Origin: Agrobacterium larrymoorei
GTDB lineage: Bacteria > Pseudomonadota > Alphaproteobacteria > Rhizobiales > Rhizobiaceae
Direction of reading: 5' to 3'
Length of the DNA stretch: 64,000 bases
Assembly: GCF_005145045.1 (NCBI RefSeq)
Contig: NZ_CP039691.1
Location: 2,058,001-2,122,000, forward strand
Made by a program: the position numbers and the translations under genes. Below the pieces are notes generated by a model that was given only the letters and a program-made list of their open reading frames with translations, did not search any database and was not told where the DNA came from. Positions 36,693 to 46,410 of the stretch are shown here, in pieces. The first letter of the stretch is position 1. Every line of letters begins with the position of its first letter.

Positions 36693-38759
36693 ATGAAAAA
36701 CAAAAAGGCCGGACTGCTGGCGCTGATCGTGCTTGTTGCTGCGACGCTGCTCATGGTCTTTTTCGTTTTGCCGCGTATGTCCGGCGATGACAAACCGATT
36801 GGCGATGCCATCAATCAGGCGGGCAATGCCGTCAAGAACAGCGTGGAAATGGGTGGCGAAAAGGCAGGCGATCTGCTCTCCGACGCCGCGCAGGAAACCG
36901 CCAATATTGCCGACAAGGTCGGGCGGCTGGCGGAATCCACCACCAAGTCCATCAAGGACATGACCGGCCTCTTCGCCGACAACAAGGTTCCCACGAACGA
37001 GGAATTCGCCGCGGCCCGCAAGAAGGTGGAAGATTCCCTTCGCGAATTGCAGGATATCGATATTCCTGAATCTCTGGATGAGACGACCTCGCGCCTGATC
37101 ACCACGGCACGCACGGCGGCGGAGCGCACAATGGCGTTCCTGCGCGGTCTGCCGACGGATGCAAGTGCCGCAGCCGCTCAGGTTCGTCGTCTGGCTGGCG
37201 TGTTTGCCGGTACGGATGATGGCGCGCCCCGCCCGGAAGCGCCTGCCCCCGCAACTCCCGCTCCACAGCAGCCTGCGCAGGCACCCGCCCCGGCAACACA
37301 GGGTGGTGCGGCCCAATTGCCGAGCTTCGATGTGCTTCGCGTGGAGCCAGACGGTTCCGCCGTCATCGCTGGCAAGGCGCAGCCGGGTGCACAGCTGGAA
37401 ATTCTGAACAAGGGTCAGGTCATTGCCAAGACGCCGGTCGAGGGCAGCGGCGATTTCGCAGCCGTTCTCGATAATCCGCTGCCGCCGGGCGACCATGAAC
37501 TCGTGCTGCGCGCCACCGGCAAGGACGGCAAGGTCTCGCAGTCTCAGGAAGTGGCGACGGTTTCCGTGCCAAGCCAGAAGAATGGCGATCTGCTTGCCAT
37601 GGTCACGACGCCCGGCAAGGCGAGCCGCGTGCTGACAATGCCGGAAGCCGCGCCACCTGCCTTGCAGGCGCAGGCAAACCCGGCCAGCCCGACAGACACA
37701 CAGACGCCGCAAGCGGCTCCCGGTGCTGCCACCACGCCTGCCGCGCCGGCACAGGGCAATGCCGCGACCGCCAATACGACTGAAACGGCATCAATCCGGG
37801 TGACCGCCGTTGAATTCGACGGTTCGAAAATCTTCATCGCCGGTTCGGCACCGGCAGGCACGAATGTCCGCGCTCTTGTCGATGACAGCCAGGTTGGCAA
37901 TGCACGAGCCGAAGCATCCGGCAGCTTCGTGATCGAAGGCGATATCCAGCTTTCGGTGGGCAACCACATCATCACGGCCGAGGCGCTGGACGCAGCAGGC
38001 AAGGTAACCGTGCGCGTGCGCGTTCCCTTCTCTCGCCCGGAAGCCGATCAGGGTACCGTTGCCATGCAGCAGCAGCCCGCAGCTCCGGCAAACGGCGCGG
38101 CACAGAACCCCTCTGCGGTAACCGATCAGGCTGCTTTCGAGGCGCTTCGCACCGAAGTAACCAAGGCCTTCGGCATTCTCTCCGGCCTCTACAAAGACGG
38201 CAACACGCCTTCGCTGGATCAGGTCGCAGCAGCGAAATCCGCCACCGCCATTGCGCTTCGTTCGCTCTCGGAATTCAGGACCGCGGCGTCCGCCGACCCT
38301 GCCTTTACGGCATTCGTCATGGAGATCGCGGGCAAGGCGCGCGCTCTGCTTGCCACAGTGGATGCATTGCCGAACGATGTCGCAGCCATTGGCAAGGCTA
38401 TTGAAGGCCTCACGGCCCGCTTTGCAGAGTTGAACGCGGCAGCACCTGCTGTCCCCGCTCCTGCTCCGTCAATGTCTGCCAACCCGGCACCGAGCGCGGA
38501 TGCATCCGGCACAAAAACCTTTGAACAGGCACCGCTTGCGCATAGCGACAGCACCGTCATCATTCGCCGTGGCGATACGCTGTGGCAAATTTCGCGCCGC
38601 GTTTACGGCCAGGGCGTTCGCTACACCACGATCTATCTCGCCAATCAGGAACAGATCAAAAATCCGGACCTGATCGAGCCGGGTCAGATTTTCGGCGTGC
38701 CGGAAAAGGCTTTGCCGAATGCGGAGGAAATTCACCGCAACCGCTTGAAGACACGCTGA
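36693..38759 (+). CDS. LysM-domain envelope protein
   Basis: A 688-aa protein anchored by one N-terminal helix (GLLALIVLVAATLLMVFFVLP) with the rest in the periplasm. After a helical segment (about 30-150) come Ala/Pro-rich linkers and two related Ig-like repeats (FDVLRVEPDGSAVIAGKAQPGA near 210 and VTAVEFDGSKIFIAGSAPAGT near 370). The C-terminus has a LysM domain that binds peptidoglycan (IIRRGDTLWQISRRVYG ... IEPGQIFGVP). Probably a wall-binding scaffold; enzymatic motifs are absent. Confidence 0.88.
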   Translation: MKNKKAGLLALIVLVAATLLMVFFVLPRMSGDDKPIGDAINQAGNAVKNSVEMGGEKAGDLLSDAAQETANIADKVGRLAESTTKSIKDMTGLFADNKVPTNEEFAAARKKVEDSLRELQDIDIPESLDETTSRLITTARTAAERTMAFLRGLPTDASAAAAQVRRLAGVFAGTDDGAPRPEAPAPATPAPQQPAQAPAPATQGGAAQLPSFDVLRVEPDGSAVIAGKAQPGAQLEILNKGQVIAKTPVEGSGDFAAVLDNPLPPGDHELVLRATGKDGKVSQSQEVATVSVPSQKNGDLLAMVTTPGKASRVLTMPEAAPPALQAQANPASPTDTQTPQAAPGAATTPAAPAQGNAATANTTETASIRVTAVEFDGSKIFIAGSAPAGTNVRALVDDSQVGNARAEASGSFVIEGDIQLSVGNHIITAEALDAAGKVTVRVRVPFSRPEADQGTVAMQQQPAAPANGAAQNPSAVTDQAAFEALRTEVTKAFGILSGLYKDGNTPSLDQVAAAKSATAIALRSLSEFRTAASADPAFTAFVMEIAGKARALLATVDALPNDVAAIGKAIEGLTARFAELNAAAPAVPAPAPSMSANPAPSADASGTKTFEQAPLAHSDSTVIIRRGDTLWQISRRVYGQGVRYTTIYLANQEQIKNPDLIEPGQIFGVPEKALPNAEEIHRNRLKTR

Positions 38760-38814
38760 TGGAACGCCTCACGGCATTGCATTCGTAAGGTCCGAATACT
38801 ATTTAATTTAAAGA

Positions 38815-38840
38815 ACGGCGGCTCATCAGGCCGCCGTCTT
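38815..38840 (+). terminator. Hairpin terminator after LysM gene
   Basis: An 8-bp stem ACGGCGGC / GCCGCCGT with loop TCATCAG, followed by CTTGCTG. Strong stem, poor T-run; sits between the LysM gene and the ABC exporter gene. Confidence 0.6.
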
Positions 38841-38874
38841 GCTGTCTGCACTCCAGCAGACGCCGGAGTGAAGA

Positions 38875-40761
38875 ATGGCCGACAAGAAGAAGACGATTTC
38901 AGCGGATTCCAGCAATCCGATGCAGACCCTCATTAACCTCTGGCCCTATATGTGGCCGCAAGGCAGGCCCGACCTTAAGATGCGGGTGGTGTGGGCGACT
39001 ATATTCCTGATCGTCGCCAAGCTGGTGCTGATTGCCGTTCCCTACTTCTTCAAATGGGCGACGGATGCGCTGAACGGCAAGCTGGACATGGCAGGGCTCG
39101 TCCCCGTCTTCCTGCTGGGCGCCGTCGCGCTCGTCATCGCCTACAATTTCACACGGCTTGTTCAGGTGGGTCTGAACCAGTTGCGCGACGCACTTTTTGC
39201 CAGCGTCGGCCAGCACGCAGTGCGGCAACTGGCTTACAAGACCTTCGTGCATATGCACCAGCTTTCTCTGCGCTTTCATCTGGAGCGCAAGACGGGCGGC
39301 CTGTCGCGCATCATCGAACGCGGCACGAAGGGCATCGAGACCATCGTCCGCTTCACCATTCTCAACACCGCCCCAACCTTCATCGAATTTCTGCTGACCG
39401 CCGTCATTTTCTGGACGGCCTATGGCTTCTGGTACGTGTTCGTCACCGTCGTCACCGTGTGGGCCTATATCTGGTTCACCGTTAAGGCCAGCAACTGGCG
39501 TATTTCGATCCGCCGTTCGATGAATGACAGCGACACGGATGCCAACACCAAGGCCATCGATTCGCTGCTGAATTTTGAGACGGTGAAGTATTTCGGCAAT
39601 GAGGATATGGAGGCAAAGCGCTTCGATGCTTCCATGGCGCGTTACGAAAAATCTGCGACGGCCATCTGGACTTCGCTGGGCTGGCTGAACTTCGGCCAGG
39701 GCGTCATCTTCGGTCTCGGCTCCACGGTCATGATGGTCATGTCGGCGCTCGCGGTTCAGCGTGGCGAGCAGACCATCGGTGATTTCGTTTTCATCAACGC
39801 GTTGCTGCTGCAGCTTTCCGTGCCGCTCAATTTCATCGGCTTCGTCTACCGCGAAATCCGACAGGGCCTGACGGATATCGAACAGATGTTCGATCTGCTG
39901 GAGGTGGAAGCCGAAGTGGTGGATGCGCCGGATGCCAAGGCGTTGCAGATCGGCACCGGTGCCGTCAGCTTCCGCGATGTGCATTTCGCCTATGATCCCG
40001 AGCGCCCCATTCTCAAGGGCATCTCCTTCGATGTGCCTGCTGGCAAAACCATCGCCATCGTCGGCCCTTCCGGTGCGGGCAAATCGACGCTTTCGCGCCT
40101 GCTCTATCGCTTTTACGATATTCAGGACGGCGCGATCACCATCGATGGGCAGGACATTCGCACCGTCACCCAGAAAAGCCTGCGCTCCGTCATCGGCATG
40201 GTTCCGCAGGATACGGTTCTGTTCAACGATACGCTGGCTTACAACATTCGCTACGGTCGCCCCGATGCGCAGGATGCGGATGTGGACGCGGCGGCAAATG
40301 CCGCGCAGATCAGCGGCTTCATCGGCAAGCTGCCCGAGGGATTCCAGACGATGGTCGGAGAGCGCGGGTTGAAGCTTTCCGGCGGCGAAAAGCAGCGCGT
40401 TGCCATTGCCCGCACCATCCTGAAGGCACCGCCCATTCTCATTCTCGATGAAGCGACTTCGGCGCTGGATACCCACACGGAACAGGAAATCCAGAGCGCT
40501 CTGGACACGATCTCGAAGAACCGCACCACGCTGGTCATCGCGCACCGTCTCTCCACCGTCATCGGCGCGGATGAAATCATCGTGTTGAAGGACGGCAACA
40601 TCGCCGAACGCGGCACGCATTCCTCGCTGATGATGGCAGGCGGGCTTTACGCCTCCATGTGGAGCCGCCAGCGCGAAGCCATTCAGGCCGAAGAGCGCCT
40701 GCGCGAAGTGCGCGAAAAGGACGATCTTGGCGTGGTGGATCGCGGAGAACCGGCGCATTGA
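38875..40761 (+). CDS. Atm1/HMT1-type ABC exporter
   Basis: A 628-aa fused permease-ATPase of the Atm1/ABCB7 type, known to export glutathione-linked sulfur or metal conjugates. Membrane domain about 40-330 has the family wording LSLRFHLERKTGGLSRIIERGTKGIE and FNTLL-like NALLLQLSVPLNFIGFVYREIRQ. The ATPase has GPSGAGKSTLSRLLYRFYD, SGGEKQRVAIARTIL and LILDEATSALDTHTEQ. Complete, single gene, before psd. Confidence 0.92.
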   Translation: MADKKKTISADSSNPMQTLINLWPYMWPQGRPDLKMRVVWATIFLIVAKLVLIAVPYFFKWATDALNGKLDMAGLVPVFLLGAVALVIAYNFTRLVQVGLNQLRDALFASVGQHAVRQLAYKTFVHMHQLSLRFHLERKTGGLSRIIERGTKGIETIVRFTILNTAPTFIEFLLTAVIFWTAYGFWYVFVTVVTVWAYIWFTVKASNWRISIRRSMNDSDTDANTKAIDSLLNFETVKYFGNEDMEAKRFDASMARYEKSATAIWTSLGWLNFGQGVIFGLGSTVMMVMSALAVQRGEQTIGDFVFINALLLQLSVPLNFIGFVYREIRQGLTDIEQMFDLLEVEAEVVDAPDAKALQIGTGAVSFRDVHFAYDPERPILKGISFDVPAGKTIAIVGPSGAGKSTLSRLLYRFYDIQDGAITIDGQDIRTVTQKSLRSVIGMVPQDTVLFNDTLAYNIRYGRPDAQDADVDAAANAAQISGFIGKLPEGFQTMVGERGLKLSGGEKQRVAIARTILKAPPILILDEATSALDTHTEQEIQSALDTISKNRTTLVIAHRLSTVIGADEIIVLKDGNIAERGTHSSLMMAGGLYASMWSRQREAIQAEERLREVREKDDLGVVDRGEPAH

Positions 40762-41013
40762 CGGGTATAAAGCCGCGTTGCTTATGGGCAGCCATTGCCC
40801 GCAACGCGGTTTGCCTGTAGTCACCTTAGCGTGTTTTTGTCGCGTCAAGGCGTGAATATGGTCGGGAAACGACTATATGGGGCCTGCGTGCATGGACACG
40901 ACGTGTTTTTGCAGTAAGGCATGCAGTAAAATCAACGCCGTAGTGGCGAGCGCATCTAAATGCAGCGCGCCGCTCATACGGCTGAAAAGTTCAACTTCGG
41001 AGAAGAAAGATCA

Positions 41014-41712
41014 ATGAACCTGTTCGACACCATTCGCAACACCATCGTACCGATCCATAAGGAAGGCTACGTTTTCGTCGCGGCTTTCTTCGTGGCATCG
41101 CTGGTGCTTGGCTGGATAGCCGAACCTCTCTTCTGGGTCGGCATGGTTCTGACGGCCTGGTGCGCCTATTTCTTCCGTGACCCGGAACGCGTAACGCCGC
41201 AGGACGACGACCTGATCATCAGCCCCGCCGACGGCACGGTTTCCGCGATCCAGACGGTCATTCCTCCGCTGGAACTGGAACTCGGCAAGGAGCCGATGGT
41301 CCGCGTTTCCGTGTTCATGAATGTGTTCAACTGCCACGTAAACCGCGCTCCCGTGCGTGGCCGTGTCGTCAACGTCGCCTATCGCCCCGGCCTCTTCCTC
41401 AATGCGGAAGTGGACAAGGCATCCGAAGACAATGAACGCAACGGCCTCGTCATCGAGACCGCGCATGGCAAGGTCGGCGTCGTACAGATCGCTGGCATGG
41501 TAGCGCGCCGCATCGTTTGCTGGGTAAAGCCGAACGAGCCGGTGGATGCCGGTGAGCGTTTCGGTCTCATCCGCTTCGGTTCGCGCCTCGATATCTTCCT
41601 GCCGGAAGGTTTCCAGACGCGCGTTTCCGTCGGCCAGACGGCTATTGCCGGTGAAACCGTTCTTGCCGAATTCGGCTCGACAAAGGGTGCCGTCATCAGC
41701 CGCCGCGGCTGA
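41014..41712 (+). CDS. psd: Phosphatidylserine decarboxylase proenzyme
   Basis: Makes phosphatidylethanolamine. The 232 aa match the short psd form of rhizobia. It self-cleaves to a pyruvoyl enzyme; the Gly189-Ser190 pair in [11 protein letters not shown] is the expected cleavage site. Other signatures: [24 protein letters not shown]. One or two N-terminal membrane helices ([13 protein letters not shown]). Start at ATG 41014 with GGAG upstream. It lies 22 bases before pssA, together the PE pathway. Confidence 0.95.
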   Translation: MNLFDTIRNTIVPIHKEGYVFVAAFFVASLVLGWIAEPLFWVGMVLTAWCAYFFRDPERVTPQDDDLIISPADGTVSAIQTVIPPLELELGKEPMVRVSVFMNVFNCHVNRAPVRGRVVNVAYRPGLFLNAEVDKASEDNERNGLVIETAHGKVGVVQIAGMVARRIVCWVKPNEPVDAGERFGLIRFGSRLDIFLPEGFQTRVSVGQTAIAGETVLAEFGSTKGAVISRRG

Positions 41713-41734
41713 TGACGTTTCAGGGAGCGTAACA

Positions 41735-42595
41735 ATGGCAGAGCCGACGACGCAGCCAGGCACCAATGGCAAGCATGAGATCAGCAATGACAGCGGAAGA
41801 GGCCCACGGCTTCGGGAAATTCCTTTCCGCCTCGTCATTCCCAATCTCGTTACCGTGCTTGCCATCTGCGCAGGCCTGAGCGGCGTGCGGCTGGCCTTCG
41901 AAGGCCGCTTCGAACTTGCCGTCGGCATGGTGCTGCTCGCAGCCTTCCTCGATGGTATCGACGGGCGTCTGGCCCGCATGATGAAGGCGACCTCCAAGTT
42001 CGGCGCGCAGATGGATTCGCTTGCCGATATCGTCAATTTCGGCGTCGCCCCTGCCCTCGTGCTCTATGCCTATGTCCTCGATCAGGCCCGCTCACTCGGC
42101 TGGATTGCCGCTCTCATTTACGTCATCGCCGCAGGTCTGCGGCTCGCCCGCTTCAATGTTATGATCGAGCGGGAAGTGAAAGCGCCATGGCAGAACGAGT
42201 TCTTCGTCGGCGTGCCTGCGCCCATGGGTGCCATGCTCGTGCTTCTGCCGGTCTATCTCGGCTTTATCGGGATAGAGCCGGACAAGCCTTTCGCCTATGT
42301 CGCGGCAGCCTATACGGTGCTTATCGGTTATTTTCTGATCAGCCGCCTGCCCGTCTGGTCGGGCAAATCCGAAAGCCGCATCCGCCGCGATCTCGTACTG
42401 CCCGCCATCCTCATCGTCGTACTCTATGTGGCATTGCTGATGAGTTTTACCTGGGAAGTTCTGGTCGTAACGGTGGCTGCCTATCTCACCTTCCTGCCGT
42501 TTAGCGCGCGCATCTGGCACAAGCGCTATGGCACGTTGACCATCGAAGATCACGACCACGAAGACCACGGCGATGGTCTGGACCGGGGCATCTGA
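41735..42595 (+). CDS. pssA: CDP-diacylglycerol-serine O-phosphatidyltransferase
   Basis: Forms phosphatidylserine, the substrate of the psd product. The 286-aa membrane enzyme shows the CDP-alcohol phosphotransferase signature DGIDGRLARMMKATSKFGAQMDSLADIVNFG (DG-x2-AR-x8-G-x3-D-x3-D) and about eight hydrophobic helices; the C-terminal tail is His/Asp-rich (EDHDHEDHGDG). Start ATG 41735 after CAGGGAG; the open frame to 41546 overlaps psd and is not used. Confidence 0.95.
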   Translation: MAEPTTQPGTNGKHEISNDSGRGPRLREIPFRLVIPNLVTVLAICAGLSGVRLAFEGRFELAVGMVLLAAFLDGIDGRLARMMKATSKFGAQMDSLADIVNFGVAPALVLYAYVLDQARSLGWIAALIYVIAAGLRLARFNVMIEREVKAPWQNEFFVGVPAPMGAMLVLLPVYLGFIGIEPDKPFAYVAAAYTVLIGYFLISRLPVWSGKSESRIRRDLVLPAILIVVLYVALLMSFTWEVLVVTVAAYLTFLPFSARIWHKRYGTLTIEDHDHEDHGDGLDRGI

Positions 42596-42619
42596 CGGGT
42601 TAATACGCTTCCCCAAAAT

Positions 42620-42643
42620 CAGCCGGGACAACGGCTGGTTTAA
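42620..42643 (+). terminator. Weak hairpin after pssA
   Basis: A 6-bp stem CAGCCG-GGACAA-CGGCTG followed by GTTTAATCC. It may end the psd-pssA transcript, but the stem is short and the T-run interrupted. Confidence 0.35.
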
Positions 42644-42799
42644 TCCGGTTTATTTTGTGGCGATGACCGAACACAAAATGTCGCAGACTGCAATTTTCAA
42701 TTGATTGAATTTGCCTCGAATTCGTCACGATTTCCCACGAGAGAGGACGTCAAGAAAGCCAACGAATCGAAGGCTTCGAGACGATCTCTGGAGAGTGGA

Positions 42800-42934
42800 A
42801 TGACAGACACGAAGAAAATCGAGGCACCGGCCAAGCCTGACCTCAACAGCCATTACCAACCCCTCGGCCTCAAAGCCGTCGCAGCCGCCGCAATGATGGT
42901 GGCGCGCAAGCCGAAGCAGCCGAAGACGGCCTGA
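42800..42934 (+). CDS. Small protein (44 aa), unknown
   Basis: A short frame starting MTDTKKIEAPAKPDLNSHY, with a good ribosome site (GGAGAGTGGA) and a terminator 33 bases after its stop, which supports a real gene. The second half (LGLKAVAAAAMMVARKPKQPK) could be an amphipathic or membrane-associated helix with a basic tail. No family recognised. Confidence 0.6.
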   Translation: MTDTKKIEAPAKPDLNSHYQPLGLKAVAAAAMMVARKPKQPKTA

Positions 42935-42967
42935 TGGCTTCCCGATAAAAATTCGATGATCCGACAG

Positions 42968-42990
42968 TGGCGCCGCAAGGCGCCATTTTC
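42968..42990 (+). terminator. Rho-independent terminator
   Basis: A 7-bp stem TGGCGCC-GCAA-GGCGCCA with a stable GCAA tetraloop, followed by TTTTC. It ends the transcript of the 44-aa gene. Confidence 0.8.
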
Positions 42991-43185
42991 ATTTGGCCGA
43001 AGCGCGAGAGGCCTGAACTTCTTTTGATCGAAGAGATGTTCCACCTGTTCACGGCTTTTTAAAATCGCTAAACAACAACTCGATTTTTTACTTCGCAATT
43101 CTTTTCTCGATCCGCTTCTTTCCATAACGGATGCATTCGATCGAAAGCCAATTGCCGTATCGTTGCGTTACGAACTGAGATTACC

Positions 43186-44484
43186 ATGCAGGACAAAATT
43201 CTTCTCATCGAAGATTCCGTCGCTTTATCGATCTTGCTGAAGAACCGGCTGTCTGCCGATACCGATGCCGAAGTGTTTCACTGCGATAGTCTTGGCGAAG
43301 CCTGGGCCCTGATCGGCCAGCATAAATTTACGCTGGCGCTGACCGGCCTCAATCTTCCCGATGCGCCGAACGGGGAAATTCTCAGCATTCTGGAAAAGCA
43401 CAAGGTTCCTACCATCGTCTTCACCGCCACAGTGGATGAGAAGGCGCGGCAGCATTATGCGGAAAAGAAGATCATCGACTACATCGTCAAGGATGGGCAC
43501 CGCACTGTCGATACGGTGGTGAAAACGATCGAGCGAATTCTGGCCAACCGGCAGTTTTCCATTCTGGTGGTGGACGATGCCCGCGCTGCGCGCTCCAGCC
43601 ACGTGGAAATCCTGACGCGGCAGAATTTCAGCGTGCGCGAAGCCTATTCCGGCGCGCAGGCGCTGGAAACGCTGGCGCTGGACCCATCCATCCAGCTCGT
43701 TATTACCGATTACTTCATGCCGGATATGGATGGCTATGAGTTGACGCGGCGCATTCGCCTCAAGCGCAGCTCGGAAGACCTGCGCATCATCGGCGTATCG
43801 TCTTCTACCGACCGGATGCTCTCCGCCCACTTCCTGAAAGCGGGTGCATCGGACTTCATCTACCGCCCCTTCGTTCCGGAAGAATTGCAGTGCCGCATCG
43901 ATAACAATATCGAGACGCTGAAGCAGCTGATGCGTCTGCGCGAGCTTGCCGAGCGGGATCATCTGACCGGCCTGCCAAACCGTCGCTCCTTCTTTGACCA
44001 TGCAAACGCGCTACTTCGCACGATGAATGCGCCCGATGCAGCGCCGCTGCAAGGCTCCATCGCCATCATGGATATCGACCATTTCAAGAAGATCAACGAT
44101 ACGCTTGGGCATGACGCTGGCGACAAAGCGCTGAAGAGACTTGCACGACTTCTTTCCGAAACCTGTGGCCCTGACGGCCACATTGCGGCGCGGCTGGGCG
44201 GCGAGGAATTCGCTCTCCTCTTGAAAGGGCTGAACGGAGAGCAGGCATACGAATTCTGCGAGCGCCTGCGTCTTGCCGTGGAAGCCGCTGGTCACGATCT
44301 CAGCGGCAGCGACATGGCGCTCACCATTTCCGTCGGTGTTGTGGAAATCGAAAAGGGAGAGCCCATCGATAACCAGCTCACCGCCGCAGACCAGCTTCTT
44401 TATATGGCCAAGGCCAATGGCCGAAACCTCGTTTACTCCGACACGATGATTGCGCAAGGATTGATGCGCAGCGCCGGACGCTAA
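43186..44484 (+). CDS. PleD-like diguanylate cyclase (REC-REC-GGDEF)
   Basis: A 432-aa response regulator that should make cyclic di-GMP. REC1 (about 1-118) has the acidic pocket IED and Lys in YIVKDG, but the phospho-acceptor position is Gly54 (LALTGLNLPD), so it cannot be phosphorylated there. REC2 (123-240) keeps Asp175 in VITDYFMPDMDGYE, with Arg instead of Lys in IYRPF. GGDEF domain from about 258 has GGEEF at 338-342; no RxxD inhibitory site precedes it. Same architecture as Caulobacter PleD, a cell-pole regulator. Confidence 0.9.
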   Translation: MQDKILLIEDSVALSILLKNRLSADTDAEVFHCDSLGEAWALIGQHKFTLALTGLNLPDAPNGEILSILEKHKVPTIVFTATVDEKARQHYAEKKIIDYIVKDGHRTVDTVVKTIERILANRQFSILVVDDARAARSSHVEILTRQNFSVREAYSGAQALETLALDPSIQLVITDYFMPDMDGYELTRRIRLKRSSEDLRIIGVSSSTDRMLSAHFLKAGASDFIYRPFVPEELQCRIDNNIETLKQLMRLRELAERDHLTGLPNRRSFFDHANALLRTMNAPDAAPLQGSIAIMDIDHFKKINDTLGHDAGDKALKRLARLLSETCGPDGHIAARLGGEEFALLLKGLNGEQAYEFCERLRLAVEAAGHDLSGSDMALTISVGVVEIEKGEPIDNQLTAADQLLYMAKANGRNLVYSDTMIAQGLMRSAGR

Positions 44485-44496
44485 ATCGCACGCCCC

Positions 44497-45258
44497 TCAA
44501 AACAGGGAGAGCTGCGTGTCGGACTTCCTGATCGGCACAGGTTTCAGAGGAGCCGCTTCCGTAACCGGCTCTATCAGATCCGGTCCGGTATTGGCGACTT
44601 TGTTCACCTTGTCAGACACCGGAATGAAGTCGAAGAAATTCTCATCCGCCGGTCTCATCAGGTGGGCTATCTCGCGCGGCTCCTGCGTCTTGCAGTCCAG
44701 CCAGCGGCTGAAATCCTCCGGCGCAATCACCACCGGCATACGGTCATGCACGCGCGACATGGTCTGATTGGCGGCAGTCGTCAGTATCGCGCCGGTGTCC
44801 ACTTCCGAGCCATCGGCGGAGGACCATGTTTCCATCAGGCCCGCAAAAGCGACGATGCCGCCGTGCTTCGGCTTGATGAAATAAGCCTGCGACTTGCCGC
44901 CCTCCTCCTTCGGCGGTCTCTTCCATTCGTAAAAGCCGCTTGCCGGAATGAGAATACGGCGGTGGCGCATCGCGGCGCGAAAGGACGCCTTGCCGATTGC
45001 CGTCTCGGCGCGCGCGTTGATCAGCAGCGGAAAAGCCTTCGGGTCTTTCACCCAGCCCGGCATAAAGCCCCAGCGCACCAGCATGGCTTCGCGGTTCGGC
45101 AGGTTGCTGCCCGTTTCCTGACGCTCTCCCTCCACCACGATCAATATTGGCTGGGTCGGCGCGATGTTGAAGCGTGCGGGAAATTCATCCAGCCCGATCA
45201 GGCTAAGATACTCCGCCACCTCTTCCGGCGATGCCTGTAGAACGAAGCGACCGCACAT
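44497..45258 (-). CDS. SRAP-domain protein (YedK/HMCES-like)
   Basis: A 253-aa protein of the SOS-response-associated peptidase family, which crosslinks to abasic sites in single-stranded DNA through Cys2. The N-terminus MCGRFVLQASPEE supplies Cys2; ARFNIAPTQPILIV, INARAETAIGKASFRAAMRHRRILIPASGFYEW and VHDRMPVVI hold the other active-site residues. Three bases after the ynfA-like stop, so translated with it. Confidence 0.92.
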   Translation of the reverse strand: MCGRFVLQASPEEVAEYLSLIGLDEFPARFNIAPTQPILIVVEGERQETGSNLPNREAMLVRWGFMPGWVKDPKAFPLLINARAETAIGKASFRAAMRHRRILIPASGFYEWKRPPKEEGGKSQAYFIKPKHGGIVAFAGLMETWSSADGSEVDTGAILTTAANQTMSRVHDRMPVVIAPEDFSRWLDCKTQEPREIAHLMRPADENFFDFIPVSDKVNKVANTGPDLIEPVTEAAPLKPVPIRKSDTQLSLF

Positions 45259-45261
45259 GGA

Positions 45262-45585
45262 TCAGCCCCTCGGCCCGAGAATGATGAGCGAGGCACCGGC
45301 AAGGCAGACGATCCCTCCTGCTATATCCCACCGGTCCGGCACATGCCCCTCCACGCTCCAGAGCCAGATCAGCGATGCCACGATGTAAATGCCGCCATAA
45401 GCCGCATAAGCCCGCCCCGCCGCCTCACTCGGCACCAGCGTCAAAGCCCAGGCAAAGGCAGCCAGCGAAACCATACCCGGCACCAGCCACATCACCGATT
45501 TCCCCATGCGCAGCCACGCCCAAAAGGCGAAGCAGCCTGCAATCTCGGCAAGCGCTGCGGCGGCGTAGATGAGGTAGAGTTTCAT
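45262..45585 (-). CDS. YnfA-family (UPF0060) membrane protein
   Basis: A 107-aa protein with four hydrophobic helices; [25 protein letters not shown] and [20 protein letters not shown] are characteristic of YnfA, an SMR-like small efflux protein. Start ATG 45585 fits the family length; the frame extends to 45717 but that part is a leader. First gene of a two-gene operon with the SRAP gene. Confidence 0.9.
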   Translation of the reverse strand: MKLYLIYAAAALAEIAGCFAFWAWLRMGKSVMWLVPGMVSLAAFAWALTLVPSEAAGRAYAAYGGIYIVASLIWLWSVEGHVPDRWDIAGGIVCLAGASLIILGPRG

Positions 45586-45693
45586 TCCGGGTAGTCCTGA
45601 CGCGAGCGAATATGGATTGTTTGATTCCTTTGGCGCATCATAGCGAAAGCAATTCGATATTGAACGCTCTTCGTCTACCCATGGAGTGCTGCC

Positions 45694-46374
45694 ATGACAT
45701 TGAAGCTTTACCTGCATCCACTGTCTTCATTCTGCCAGAAGGTTGTCGTGGCGCTCTATGAAAATGAGACACCTTTTGAACCGGTTATCGTCGACTTCTC
45801 CGATTCCGATTCACGATCCGCGCTCTTTGATCGATGGCCGCTCGGCAAGATTCCGGTCCTGCATGATACCGCAACCGACGTGACGCTGCCGGAAACCAGC
45901 ATCATCATAGAATATGTGCACGAGCACTATCCGGGTACCGTCGAACTGTTGCCGCATAATGCGGCGGAAGCGCTCGATGTTCGGCTGTGGGATCGGTTTT
46001 TCGATCTCTATATTCACTTGCCCATGCAACGCATTGTCGCAGAACGTTTGCGTCCACAAGATTGCGCCGATCCGCACGGTATCGCGGAAGCCTATCAGAT
46101 GATCGACAACGCCTACGCCGTGCTCGAACAACATCTCACTGGGCAGGAATGGGCTGGAGGAGACGAGTTTTCACTGGCCGATTGCTCAGCCGTTCCAGCC
46201 CTCTTCTACGCCTCCATCCTGCGGCCGTTCAGCTCAGATTCGCCCAATTTGGCCCGTTACTTCGAACGCCTGATGGAGCGTCCATCCGTGAAACGCGTGA
46301 TTGCCGAAGCACGGCCCTATTTTCAGTATTTCCCTTACAAGGAGAGGATGCCGCCACGTTTCCTGCAAGGTTGA
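45694..46374 (+). CDS. Glutathione S-transferase family protein
   Basis: A 226-aa GST: N-terminal thioredoxin fold ([59 protein letters not shown] with the cis-Pro and the Glu/Ser pair that binds glutathione) and a helical C-terminal domain ([23 protein letters not shown]). Substrate unknown. Confidence 0.9.
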   Translation: MTLKLYLHPLSSFCQKVVVALYENETPFEPVIVDFSDSDSRSALFDRWPLGKIPVLHDTATDVTLPETSIIIEYVHEHYPGTVELLPHNAAEALDVRLWDRFFDLYIHLPMQRIVAERLRPQDCADPHGIAEAYQMIDNAYAVLEQHLTGQEWAGGDEFSLADCSAVPALFYASILRPFSSDSPNLARYFERLMERPSVKRVIAEARPYFQYFPYKERMPPRFLQG

Positions 46375-46410
46375 CTGCATAATGTGCGTCTTAACCTTCA
46401 AGGATACCGC

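Noticed and set aside
38899..40848. Minus-strand frame of 649 codons
   Set aside because: Antisense of the Atm1-like ABC gene, His/Arg/Asp-rich with no domain; explained by codon bias of the true gene.
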